Shown here piece by piece: positions 11,500 to 22,231 of a stretch of 64,000 nucleotides of DNA. The notes under the pieces were generated by a model that had not been told where the DNA came from, made no database searches, and saw nothing but the letters and a program-made list of their open reading frames with translations. The stretch covers positions 51,704,137 to 51,768,136 of the forward strand of contig CM060951.1 in the NCBI GenBank assembly GCA_030765055.1, read 5' to 3'. Origin of the DNA: Mantis religiosa (Eukaryota > Arthropoda > Insecta > Mantodea > Mantidae). The number at the start of each line of letters is the position of its first letter. Position 1 is the stretch's first letter. The position numbers and the translations under genes were made by a program.

Positions 11500-12870
11500 G
11501 TATTACTTCTGTTAGTTTCTTTCGCATGGAACGAACCAGTTTTTGCATGGTAATATTTTGTCATTCTTGGTGAAGATATAGTTTCAGAGCCTTCCTTCGT
11601 ATGCCTGCTTTCGGGCCATTCTTTCAAGGGATGTTCAATTGGATTAAGGTCTGTACTCTGTGCTGGAAACTTGAGAACCACAAACGAACAATCTCCGCTG
11701 TATGCTTAGGGTCATTGTCTTTTTGAAAGTAATAATCTATGCCTAAACTCAACTTGTCAACACTCTTTTGCAGATTATTCTTTAGGATATTTGAATTATT
11801 GAAATCTATCCATGTTACCTTCAACAAACACAAGTTCCCCAACACCAGATGTAACCCTTACCATGATTCCTCCTCCACTGTGCTTCACTGTGGCTTGAAG
11901 GTGCTTGGGTTCAAGCTCATTATTTGGTCTTCTCGACACTTAAATTCTGCCATAATTTACAAATATATTAAATTTACTTTCATCTGTGAGCAGTACCCTG
12001 TCCCAGAAACTCGTGTTCATGCTTAGATGCTCTAGAGAAAATTCAACTCTCAATTTCTTGTTCTTACTGATGTATGGTTAGCTCCATAGCCTGCACTACT
12101 TAGAACATAGCGAACAGCCCTTATCTCCTTTCCGAACTGGTAGTTAACATAGACAGACATTGCAGAGGCTGTCAATTTTATTAACATATTGTGACTTTGT
12201 GGGTTCGTAAAATTAAAAGTCCAATTGCACAAACTCAAAATGTTCCTTATTTCCACCGAAATACAGTTGGAGCACTTACCGATTACATAGAATTACGTAG
12301 CGCACACAATTACAATTCACTAGTTCGTCTGTCACAGGTTCACTCCCCACTCGCAATTACGTACAACTCCTCTGATGCACGTACACAGTCTTCCCGTCCG
12401 TTCGATAGCACGGCGCTCTTCACGGCTGCTCGCCAGGAACTGAACTGACTCGCCAACTGCAGGTCTTATATAGGGAAGATCGCCGTTTCTGGAAGTCTCG
12501 CGGTTCAGTGAATCTTCCCGACTATTCCAGACGTCAGGGAGGGGAAAAGAGATGGCTAGTGATGTTTTTCCAACCGTCCCCCTCGTTAGCGCTACAAGAT
12601 AAATGGGTAGGCGTGGACTGAATGCCTCCTGTCGCCTACCCGGCTGATAGCTGGTCGGGCCTTCCGATAATTAGGTGAAAATATTCTTTTCCCTTTGCGT
12701 TAGCTTCTGTCGTCGTCCTCTTCCTTCGCTGTTAGTGATAGAATTTATCTTTATATGTCGCGTTATTATGGACTAAACAGTTGCCCCACTTCTTTATATA
12801 ACATCAGCGATGTTTGAAAATAATTTTTCCTTTAGATATTGGAAGATAACTATCGTATTTGCTCTATAAT
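11500..12870 (-). pseudogene. Tc1 transposase pseudogene (interrupted by LTR 12190-12680)
   Basis: On the minus strand the blocks appear in family order: helix-turn-helix NIADVI.RSGATV.SII (about 12830-12770), the linker GRGRRQKLTQRE (about 12725-12690), then past the LTR KLTASAMSV and VRYVLSSAGYGA, then LLTDESKFNIF (first Asp, about 12000), KHSGGGIMV, YYFQKDNDPKHTAEIVRLW (second Asp, about 11725), and FPAQSTDLNPIEH (catalytic Glu block, about 11660). There are several stops and frameshifts. This is the D,D,E Tc1 family, and it shares the KHTAEIVRLW block with the copy at 37313. Not functional. Confidence 0.85.
12190..12680 (-). mobile_element. Solo LTR, subfamily alpha
   Basis: A 491-bp LTR in minus orientation, closely similar to 9663-10125 and to 44735-45241, flanked by ATAT duplications (12186-12189 and 12681-12684). 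The outer terminus is worn (GGTGAAA where relatives have GGTGACA). It is inserted in a Tc1 transposase gene. No internal retroviral-type genes are present. Confidence 0.9.
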
Positions 12871-12890
12871 CCTTCCTTTACCTTTGCGAT

Positions 12891-14169
12891 CCATGTTTTA
12901 GTCGCGTGGCATTAACCACGTATCAGAACCAATAAGTAGGAGGTATATAGCTTGCACTGAAGGCCTTGCTTGCTGCAAGCGGTTCGATGGTATTTTCTGT
13001 GTTAACATTTCTATTGGTATATGAATAATTTTTTCACTCTCAAATACCGCCGCAATTGGGATATCGTTGATGTCCTTGAGGTACGTTTGTTAAATATTCA
13101 CACCATTGTTACCGTGACACTGTTTATTTAATGGGGTTGCTTCCTACCCAATCCGTAGTGCTGTCATTTAATTTCATAAGGAAATATCAGTGATCAATTT
13201 GATACCGCAATTAAGGGATGCAATGCATAAAGAATCGTAATGGATTTCAAAGGAATGCATGTTTGTTGTGAAACGCGTGCACGTGCAGTTGAGTTGTATA
13301 ACATTGGGTTGAATAGTTGTTTTAGCAAAAGAAACGTAAGAAACAGTTTTCTTAGCAAAGTTCTAAACGGATAGCACTTGACTTTGTTTGAAAAGGGTAT
13401 TCTTCGGACCCTTAATAATGGCATGACAGAGACTAATAATCACAATGGACAAAATAGTCACAAAGGAGTTGAAAAGACAGGGCTTCCAGAAGTGAAACTT
13501 ACACACACACGCTCAGCTGTGCCCAGTAAGGACAAACAGTCCGTGGCTTGGGGCCGATTAAGAAAGTCATCGCCTCTGTCTTGGGCGAAGGCAGATCAGA
13601 AGCGATGAGATAAGAGAATTGTCGTGATGAGAGAAATGTACGTGAAGAACGAATTAAGTTTCATCGAACAACCCTTGGTCGGCAACTTCGAGTTTGATGT
13701 GGTGAGAAAAAGAAGCAGTCATTAAATCAGTCTGAAAGGGGCATTCCAGTGTCATAGAACTATCCTTACTCGTACATATCCACGCATACCCTGAGAATAC
13801 CTCATTGCTCTACCCAGCGCTACCCATCTTATTTATTTGCATCAAACTGTCGCGCCAACGTGGAACTCTTTGCGGCACCATCTTATTAGTACTTCAAATT
13901 TCAATGTCAGTACTGTAGAAATACTTATTTACATGACTGTACGAACAACATGAACGTCAACAACGTAATTTCTCACAAATAACAGAATTGTACATGAATG
14001 GACCCCGGTTCTTGAATATCAAGTATGACTTGTACAAGGACTGAAAGCTTTTGGACTTAGGTGTTTTACATTTGTTAATTACGCGTTATTTACCCCTTTA
14101 GATATGCATTTCAATGTTCGGGGAACTATGAATATGCAACTTTTAGAAGACAAACTTCTTTGTTATGAG
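12891..14169. other. Anonymous DNA with an unassigned frame at 13378-13608
   Basis: No family recognised. The plus-strand frame 13378-13608 (76 codons) is less AT-rich than its surroundings and reads through a Ser/Lys/Gln-rich stretch, but it shows no domain or motif I know. I see no promoter or splice signals that would support a gene. Confidence 0.3.
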
Positions 14170-14361
14170 TAATTATACCTAATAGGAGCTGTAGCTTTCC
14201 GGGCAGCGTGAGTATTCCAAGTTCTCTTAGGTTTCAAGCCAGGTGTAGATGTGGTGATGTACAGACGTTTCGGGAGCATACATTGTTCCCGAAGCGTCGG
14301 TACATCACCACATCTACATCTGGTCTGAAGCCCGAGAGAACTTGGAATAATTATACCTAAT
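14170..14361. mobile_element. Palindromic hammerhead-like retroposon, element 1
   Basis: A 164-bp insert (14184-14347) flanked by a perfect 14-bp direct repeat TAATTATACCTAAT (14170-14183 and 14348-14361). It opens with GTAGCTTTCCGGGCAGCG, related to the first bases of the elements at 19093, 50186 and 52732. It then forms a large inverted repeat (14213-14275 against 14285-14345). Each arm carries a CTCCCGAAACGTC-like block; on the minus strand GAAACGTC follows a GGGA..TCCC hairpin, as in the 3' half of a type I hammerhead core. The CTGANGA half is not evident here. Retroposition is inferred from the long duplication. Confidence 0.75.
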
Positions 14362-16040
14362 TCACAATTTAAGACTTCTTACAGATCGCTCACTTCCACT
14401 CGTATAAATCTGAAAGATCTCAATTTATCAAAATAAGGGTTGTTTTATAAAATAGTGGACATTTCTTCCTTGTTTTGTGATATTTTACGTTTTTTAATTT
14501 TATATTTGAATTCTAAATATAAAATATTTTATGGCGATTGCCCTATCCTCATGGAAGCATTGTAATAATTACTACTATATTAATAATTATATTATTATGT
14601 TATTGTTATTACTCGGAAGATACGATATTGTGTGCCTAAGCGACCAGTATTCAATGTCAAAACATACGGTACTGTCATTAAGTACACGTTGTATTAAGTT
14701 CACGTGATATTTATTAGCCCCACCTAACCCCAGGTTACACTGAGTCCTAAGTAATAGTAAATGATGATGATAGAAACGGCTATTGCTAAAAACAGGTCTG
14801 CAACGTAAATATTCCTTTTATGTCTATCATAAGTATTCTCCTTGCATTAATTTGCTAGTTCTGTTCATATTTACATTTTTGTACATGAATTACCCTTCAC
14901 TTTTGTGCCCTAGTTCCATCGGTTCTTCTGTCACCTGCCTTTTCCATTTTTCCATCTCAGTCACGTTCTTGTTACTTCTCTTGCAGAAGCGGCTCTGCTG
15001 TCAAACCGCAGTTGCATCACTGCGCACTGAATCGAGTAAGAACCAAGAAGGTTATCTCCCAGAGGAGATCATTCTTTGTTCTCTGGGGGATTTTGAGCAA
15101 TTTGTTGAGGCAGGTTTCCTTCGGATTCCTAAATCTTTCTTCTGAGTCTTACCAAGCAAATCCATGTCATAATTTTTCCACTTCGATAGCATGAACGTTA
15201 CTGGCTGATATAAATCTTATGCAGTCTCATGGATACTGAACTTGCTCAATATATGTTAGTGGCAATCTATCTTCTATTTCTGATCCTTAAGTCTGGTCTG
15301 GAATCTTATCGCCAACCTTATAAGAATAGTATGAAATTTACTCATATGAGTGCTTTTACATTATAAATACAGTATGAAGGTTAAAAATAAAAGAAGTCAG
15401 ATATATTAATTTAGTTGCTGCAGACCTCCAGTTTATATCGCCTTGTCCGTCTATTTTTCCGAACAAGCAGCCGCAACTGAGGAATGGGAACTGCACGTAA
15501 GAGTTGGAAAACATTGCTATAAAATTTTGTTGAAACCAGTTAAGGGTAATTTAGATATGGCTGCTCATTAGCAGCATACCCAAAACATTCATGGAATTTT
15601 ACCGGCTATTAGATTGTGTACACCATAAAACGGACACCCTAGGTACATAACTTGCACTTCTCTCTCCGATTGACTTGAGAAAAATTGCAAGGGAATAATG
15701 AATCAATGACATGTGAGAAATAAAGAGGTGCTTAGAATTTATTGGAGGTTATTTCTACTACTGTTGGTGTAAAGCAGCTAACTAAATGATAACGTTAATC
15801 AACTACATCCTGTAGACAGAGGACTCCTGAGAAACATATGAAGTAGTCAAACCAACAAGCTCTGCTAAACTGTAAGCCATTCCTCCAAGACCAGAATTCG
15901 TTTGGTACTAAACAGGCCATTGTCTAGCTGAACGTATTAATTTAAATATTGAATTTCTTCACAAGCGTTTCAAACATTTTTATTATTTATAATTATAATA
16001 ATAAATAAGAATATAAAAAGCACACACCGGATATATATAT
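14362..16040. other. Anonymous DNA
   Basis: No gene assigned. The plus-strand frame 14783-15145 ends in a polar stretch after a pyrimidine-rich TCTCTTGCAG (about 14975-14985) that resembles a splice acceptor, but no protein similarity is recognised and no donor was found. Treated as non-coding. Confidence 0.35.
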
Positions 16041-16150
16041 ATTTTGTAATTTACATCCTCCAAAGTTTAGTCATTCATCGGACAATGAACGAAATGGGTG
16101 AAATGACGCTCAAATGAGTTCGGGTCCATGGAGTTTAAAGACAGCGGATT
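16041..16150 (-). mobile_element. SINE-A 3' body fragment
   Basis: The 3' body only, in minus orientation: AATTTACATCCTCCAA near 16049 and GGACAATGAACGAAATGG near 16080. The tRNA-like head is missing. An ATATATATAT run abuts its tail end. Confidence 0.7.
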
Positions 16151-16264
16151 TACAGTATTGAAAGTATGATGTGTAATTATATACCTAGTCATTAATATTA
16201 TAAAACTACTATTGCACTTAAAAAGCATAAATGGACTTATATTATTCTGTTTCTTACAGTCATT

Positions 16265-16468
<204 letters not shown>

Positions 16469-17070
16469 GTTGATCTATGGGTACTCAATTAACAAAATAA
16501 CTAGATGACCAAATTATCCTGTGAACATAAAGGAACCTAAGTAAATGGATGTAGAGCAGAAAGGCAGAAAGATAACGCTGCAGAGGACGAAATAACACAT
16601 TTCATCATTAGTTGAACTGTCCTGTTCGCATACAGGTATTTATGTTTCATCTAAATGTACATTTACAATATTATTTCAGGGTTTGAAAAGAAGTTTTTGT
16701 TCGATTTAATATATTCCGGCCCAAATACTAAAACTCTTATTGGCACCTTAGTCTTAGAGACGTTGTCCATCAGCATTGAAGTTTACTATATTACTATCAT
16801 ATTAATCGTTGGATTTGTTGCTTGTCTTTATAAAAATTAAATTAATGACTCACAGACACACATTTACCTTTCATTCACACTTCCAGAATCTAGGGAAAGC
16901 GGGAAATAACCTTGGTTGAAAAAAAAATGTCCAATAGAACATTATAGAACTCGAGACTTCTATATTTGAAAACTAGAATCCTAAGCCCGGATTATAAATG
17001 TAGTTCAAAATTCCCTTACACTAATTTAGATAAAACCCACTAATGTGGTGTGGAAGTAGTGTGTCTGCCT
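16469..17070. other. Anonymous DNA
   Basis: AT-rich spacer. The short frame 16655-16840 encodes a hydrophobic tail with no recognised family and no supporting signals. Confidence 0.4.
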
Positions 17071-17607
17071 GATATTCAAGTGGTGGCTTTTAATACGCAG
17101 AGGATCTACCCAGAAGTCCAAAGATCCTGGACTCCTTCTACCCGGGAGCGATGAATAACTCCGGGGCTGTTTCCATTGGGCAATACCTGGTTTCCTAAAA
17201 AGCCCACTCCCCATCGACAACAACGTCAAGACGGGATGGAAGTGGATGCGCCACTTACGCGCGTCAATCCCGCAGGGAAGACTACCGAAAAACCTCGGTA
17301 GGGCCGCCTAGTGATCTAGCACACCTACTAGCTCTACAGGCTAGTACCTGGTACTTATAAGGCAACCCTCTACCCCCTCCGGGCGGCCGTAGCCTGGCCG
17401 GAGGTATCCGATTTCCGGCGGGTATCAGGAACACACTGCCCCCTCGAGTCCAACCCAATCCGAACAGCTCCCCGTCGGGAGGGGCTCGACAGTTCGGCCC
17501 GTGGTTCCTCTGGTAACATCAGAGGTACCACGAAAGTTAGGAGTCCGCAGCGCTCGCACCACAGCAGCTGAAGGGGACGGCTCTCCTCCCATACGGGAAA
17601 GTGGTGG
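17071..17607 (-). repeat. GC-rich dispersed repeat, copy 1
   Basis: A 0.54-kb block that is strikingly GC- and CpG-rich against its surroundings. It is the inverted relative of 44095-44640: both contain GCATCCACTTCCATCCCGTC (or near it), CGGGCGGCCGTAGCCTGGCC, and a CAGCTGAAGGGGACGG or complementary end. A third fragment lies at 35502-35612. No open frame is conserved between copies. It could be a LINE 5' UTR or an unclassified element. Confidence 0.8.
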
Positions 17608-17817
17608 CTTATTTGAATCTCTTTAGAAGAGTCACTTGAATAAGGATTTCGCAGAGGCTACCGTTATCCTCTGAAGAAGAATGTCTAGGAATTCGGGCCC
17701 CTTTAAGCATCATTTCTGTATTTCGTTCATTGGCCATCCAAATGAACCTAAGAGGAGTTAAAAAATAGATGGAGAGATAACGGAGTCAGTGTCTGTAAAT
17801 ACGAATGTGTATGTGTG

Positions 17818-17854
<37 letters not shown>

Positions 17855-18910
17855 CAGACAGATACAGATTATGCACCATCCCTGATATACACATTCCAGT
17901 TAAAGGCGGATATAATTGGAAGGAAGAAAGAAAAAGAAAGGAACTTGCGTTGCAGTTCCAAGTATTATCCGACTTTCAAAGTAGTTTTCAGGGTCCTATT
18001 ACAAACATTATTTAATATTCTTTCCTGAAGAAACCAAAGTTGTCAGTTTTGAAATGTGAGAGCTCAAACTCGTCTAATATACTTATCTAAGTACATATTT
18101 TCCAGATATTTTCTTTAAGTTTTTAAGTACGGCAAAGGAAAGCATTAGCACAGCGATTCTTACATGCCTTGTTCTTACGGGAAAACTTTTTAACTTTAAT
18201 GCCATTGTCCCAGTACTCCATACTTTTCGAAGTGAATCACAATGTTTTTCGTGTCAGGATTTAAAACTTCTAGCAGCACACTGCTTTCTGCAGGAACGAT
18301 TTGTTTTAATTTGTTTTTATGCTGTCTTATTGTTCGTAAAATGATTTTTAAGAAACAGGTTCTCTTATTTTCTTTCGAGCTGACTGAAACAATACATGTT
18401 CATTCTATTTCAAAACTTTGGAAGCTTCTAGTCACGCTAAACATCTCATTGTATTAGGATTTCATGGTCCAGGAATACACTTATGTTCAAATAGAAGCAA
18501 AAATGTTAACATGTTTTATAAATAAATAGCGTATCCTACAGTATTCTATGTCGTCCGTGTTGAAATAAATGCAAAAATAGTAGGAACTGCATTCCAAGTT
18601 CGATGTTCTCGTCTTTTTCCTTATTTAGATCATTAGGATGCACTCTTTAAGAATCCATTTCTCATTTCTTACTTAAGCTGTCCAGATCATCGTTATTAAA
18701 GAGAACTTTAGGGAACGTTTTCATTTAAAAGGCCCTTCGGAATCTTCCGAAGTTGGTAACTTAAATGTTTCATCGTAGTTATGAGGCAATTGTCGTGATG
18801 TGATGCAATGATACGCCACGTTGATTATCTCGAAGCTGTATTCTGAAACTTACCACAGCTGCTCTCGTGTTAACATGAAGATCTATTTTTTCAGGGCGCG
18901 GTCGCGGATG
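17608..18910. other. Anonymous DNA around a GA array
   Basis: No gene recognised. It contains the (GA)n array at 17821-17853, listed separately. The frame 18242-18457 shows no known motif. Confidence 0.4.
17821..17853. repeat. (GA)n microsatellite
   Basis: About 16 GA units, preceded by TGTGTGTGC. Source of Arg-Glu runs in translation. Confidence 0.96.
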
Positions 18911-19351
18911 AGAGGCGATTTTTTTTTTTTTTTTTTTATTTTTAATTTACGTTCTCCAACGTTGTCATACCGGACGATGAATGAAATCGGTGAAATGATG
19001 CTCATTTGAGTCCGGGGTCCATGGAGCTTACAGCCACCCGATATTCGTCTTTCAGGATAAGGGAAAACCCCGTAGAAAACCTTATCTAGGTAGTAGTAAA
19101 TGTTCTTCCGGGCTTATTGGCCTTTGAGAATGCTCAACGCAGTCTTGAGCGAAACGTCAGGCAAAATTCACACTGTTAGACTACGGTCAATAAGCTCGGA
19201 ATAACATTTACTACAAATGGGCGCCGGTCGTGAAAGCCTAAGTACATACTTATCCAGGTAACACACCCTAACTGAGATTTGAACTCGGGACTTCTTGAAC
19301 GTGAGGCAGACACGCTACCATCTACGCTACCGAGGCGGGCCGAGAGGCGAT
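18911..19351 (-). mobile_element. SINE-A copy with target-site duplication, interrupted
   Basis: A tRNA-derived SINE in minus orientation bounded by the 9-bp duplication AGAGGCGAT (18911-18919 and 19343-19351). At the left is its A-tail (seen as a T run), at the right the tRNA head: the complement of TAGCGTAGATGG (A box) and GTTCAAATC-like (B box) lie at about 19275-19335. A 156-bp palindromic element (19093-19248) was inserted later, so the SINE is the older of the two. Confidence 0.9.
19081..19260. mobile_element. Palindromic hammerhead-like retroposon, element 2
   Basis: A 156-bp insert (19093-19248) inside SINE-A, flanked by a 12-bp duplication CTTATC(T/C)AGGTA with one mismatch. Its arms are inverted: GTAGTAAATGTTCTTCCGGG at 19093 against CGGAATAACATTTACTAC near 19197-19214. 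On the minus strand it opens CTTAGGCTTTCACGACCGGC, nearly identical to the start of element 4 (52732). The plus-strand centre (about 19119-19162) resembles a type I hammerhead: stem GCCT/AGGC, a degenerate TTGAGAA core, hairpin GCTCAA..TTGAGC, then GAAACGTC. The core departs from CTGANGA at two positions, so activity is doubtful. Confidence 0.75.
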
Positions 19352-19672
19352 GATGGATTTGTAGGAAGATTAAATAATTTTTTATAAATTTATTTTCGAA
19401 AATGATATTCTAATTTAATTATACCATTTAAAGCAACTCTTTGAACACTGAACAAATAATCACTTTCGTGAACGTCGATATTACATAATTTTAAAGCAAC
19501 TGTATTGCTTATACAGTGTTCTCTACTTCGCGTCCTCTTTGCAGACTTACTGATTAACGGGACATTATCTCTAGGGCGGCTGAATCCGGAAGAACGCTTG
19601 CTTCGGCAATTTCAAGTTATTGGTCCTACCGTTGCAACGGCAACTCATCCTTCTATTGGTCCACGTCGCATG
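19352..19672. other. Anonymous DNA
   Basis: Short spacer between two SINE insertions. Nothing recognised. Confidence 0.4.
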
Positions 19673-20329
19673 CAATTATGGAAATTAATTGTTCTTTCAC
19701 ACTAGCCGTGTGTAGGACGCGCTATGAAAGGGTAGAGCCAGACTGAAAAATTCAATGCCATAGCCGGGATTTGAACCACGGATCTTCTGGTCTCCGTCCA
19801 CCTGCTCTAAGCCATTGAGCTACTATGGCCTACGTGCCAACATGACATTAAATTCTCCAACTGACTCGTGATGTCATGTCATGTTGGCACTTTGGCCATA
19901 GTAGCTGAATGGTTTAGAGCGGCTGGACGGAGACCAGAAGATCCATGATTCAAATCCCGGCTATGGCATTGAATTTTTCAGTCTGGCTCTACCCTTTCAT
20001 AGTGCGTCTTACACACGGCTAGTGTGAAAGAACAATTAATTTTCATTAATTGTATCTAATAATGCTCCGAACAATAAAGTCCGGGCCTTAACGTACTTAC
20101 AGCATAGTAAGTCGCCATTAAGATAGTTGTCTCATGTGTTTATGAGAACTCCTAGTGGTTTACCGGAAAAAACACGAGTCAGTTGGAGAATTTAATGTCA
20201 TGTTGGCACGTTGGCCATAGTAGTTCAATGGTTTAGAGCGGCTGGACCGAGACCAGAAGATCCATGGTTCAAATCTCGGCTATGGCATTGAATTTTTCAG
20301 TCTGGCTCTACCCTTTCACATCCAATTAT
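19673..20329. mobile_element. SINE-B composite: inverted dimer plus an extra unit
   Basis: A 643-bp insert (19680-20322) with a candidate 7-bp duplication CAATTAT (19673-19679, 20323-20329). Order: antisense tail (TTCTTTCACACTAGCCGTG), antisense tRNA-like module, a centre near 19862, sense tRNA-like module, sense tail, a spacer, then a second sense tRNA-like module ending at TCAGTCTGGCTCTACC. The tRNA module has TAGCTGAATGG (A-box position) and a GATTCAAATCCC-type B box. The first 364 bp can fold into one long hairpin. Confidence 0.88.
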
Positions 20330-22059
20330 AACAATTCTTGTTGTAATATTTAATTATGTCCTCATAATGTTTCTTTTAAATCACTTTTTCACACTATTTC
20401 ACTAAAATTTACAATATGGTTGTGATTAAAATTAACATTAATATTCAATTTCCTGTTCTTCTATCTGACCACTTTCACACTTTCAATTGTTAGCCACGTT
20501 CCCTATCCACTACATTCACAAATAATTTTAAATAAAATTAAATCTAAATAGCTGATTCAAGATTAAACATATAATCATATCTAACAGAACTAGCACGTTA
20601 AATAACATATTGTTAGGAAAAGGGTCCAGTACAAGAAAGATGCAAATAACATTTGACTCTTGATTAACAAGGAATGGTAGTGCTTTAGAGGATTAGCTAA
20701 ATTACTTTTATACATAAATATGTACCGATAACTTGTGAGGGCTTGCCTGCTTATAAAGCATAGTACTACAAAATGTTATCACAGGGCAAAGGTCTTCTAT
20801 GGTATACATATAGTGTAAATAAATTTTGAATAATATAACACACAATACACCTCCAATGGCCACTGTATGCTTATGAAACCTCCGATTGCTTTCTGAAAGC
20901 AATGAGCAGATACTCCCAATGGAAAAGGCTGCTTCGATTGCCCACTCTAGGCAGCTTCAGTTTAAAAAATGGGTCTTCGAACCTAGAACTCTTACAGACT
21001 TCCGTTCCTCTCTGATCTGTCAGCCTACATTTCTTCTTCCCGGAAATGATAGACGCAATGGCTCTGTGTGGGTCTAAGCGTGCGAGGTTCCTCCTTCGTT
21101 GTATCTCCTATTAACATACAGAAAGATGTACACTGTATTTGTACTTCAGAATTTAGTTTTCCTTGTGCGGATACTTTAAGCTATAAAAAGCAAGTTTTTA
21201 CATACAAATATTAGTTTGACAGATGCTATAAAACCGAATTCAAATTATTCAGTATACACCAAACTACACGAAGAGATCAAAATAGTTATTTTAATAAACA
21301 GAAAGTCTTTTAATTTGACCTTTAACCCCAGCATACAAACAAATTAAAAATACACTTCTTTGTGTAGCATATTTTCTCGAGCCTACAACATTTAATATCC
21401 TTTCTTGCACAAGACGTTTTTGTCGCATTTTGCGTAGCACTAATGAGTGTTGGTGTAGCAGAAGTAATTTGTCTTGTAGGTGGTACAAAGACTTGAGACC
21501 ATACCTCACTTTTGCCGGCCTGTGTCTTTCTCCCTCGCATGTGCCACTGAAACCCTCCTTTTCCTGTAATTTCCTCCTACAACATTCCTGCTCTGTAATA
21601 AAGCAATTTCCTTCTCCACGAGCTGGATGAGAAGTGTTAAAGCGCTTCGCATTTCCGTCTTGGCCAGCGCCAGGAAGCTTCTACTTTCCTAACCCGTCCT
21701 GCGTTACACTCATTCAAAAACACATTTTTGCTGCTATTTTAAATTCTGTTGGTCTTTCGGTGACTCACATGTTACATTGTGAAACATAATCTAGCGTTTA
21801 AAAGCTTAGTTATTTTAATATCTCTTTTGTTGCCAACATCTGAGTACTGGTGGCTTTGATTTATTTCCACTTGGTGACATTTGTGCCGATTCAATGCACC
21901 ATGGCTTACGCTGGCAAGGAGATTGACATCTAACTACACTTTTGACGTCAGAGTAATATAAGAAGGATTCGTCGAGGGACTGCTGAGGATTTCATTTAGA
22001 AACGTTTTTGTACTCCTCTCCTTTCGCCGCTCATCTACTCCTGATGTTACATATTATGT
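20330..22059. other. Anonymous DNA
   Basis: No recognised repeat or gene. Short overlapping frames at 20886-21077 and 21291-21630 show no known domain. Confidence 0.4.
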
Positions 22060-22231
22060 GTTTCAAATGGAAGGTGTTTGTCCTTGAGCGCTACAAGGTG
22101 AGCAACCAATCAGAGTCCTGCGGTGTTGTCATATTGCATTCCCCCTAATTAATCATTATGAAATACTATTCGCGCTAAGACAGAAGTTCAGATTTTGCCA
22201 AAACTGATCCATGTGGAAGGTAGAGAGTAAT

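Larger units (their letters stand above)
11212..12890 (-). mobile_element. Tc1-type transposon, truncated, split by a solo LTR
   Basis: A Tc1 element in minus orientation whose left terminus begins near CAGTCAAGGAAAAAAGTATC (11226). The right terminus is not found, so the transposase 5' end is lost beyond about 12890. A 491-bp solo LTR (12190-12680) sits inside the transposase gene. The LTR's duplication is ATAT, and coding similarity resumes in the same frame on its far side, which dates the LTR after the Tc1. Confidence 0.8.

Noticed and set aside
9663..12680. A full LTR retrotransposon between the minus LTRs at 9663 and 12190
   Set aside because: Each has its own duplication, and the DNA between them is parts of two unrelated DNA transposons.
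14783..15145. Possible coding exon after a TCTCTTGCAG acceptor-like site
   Set aside because: No protein similarity recognised, no donor site found, and an overlapping frame is equally open. The motif is expected by chance in a pyrimidine-rich stretch.
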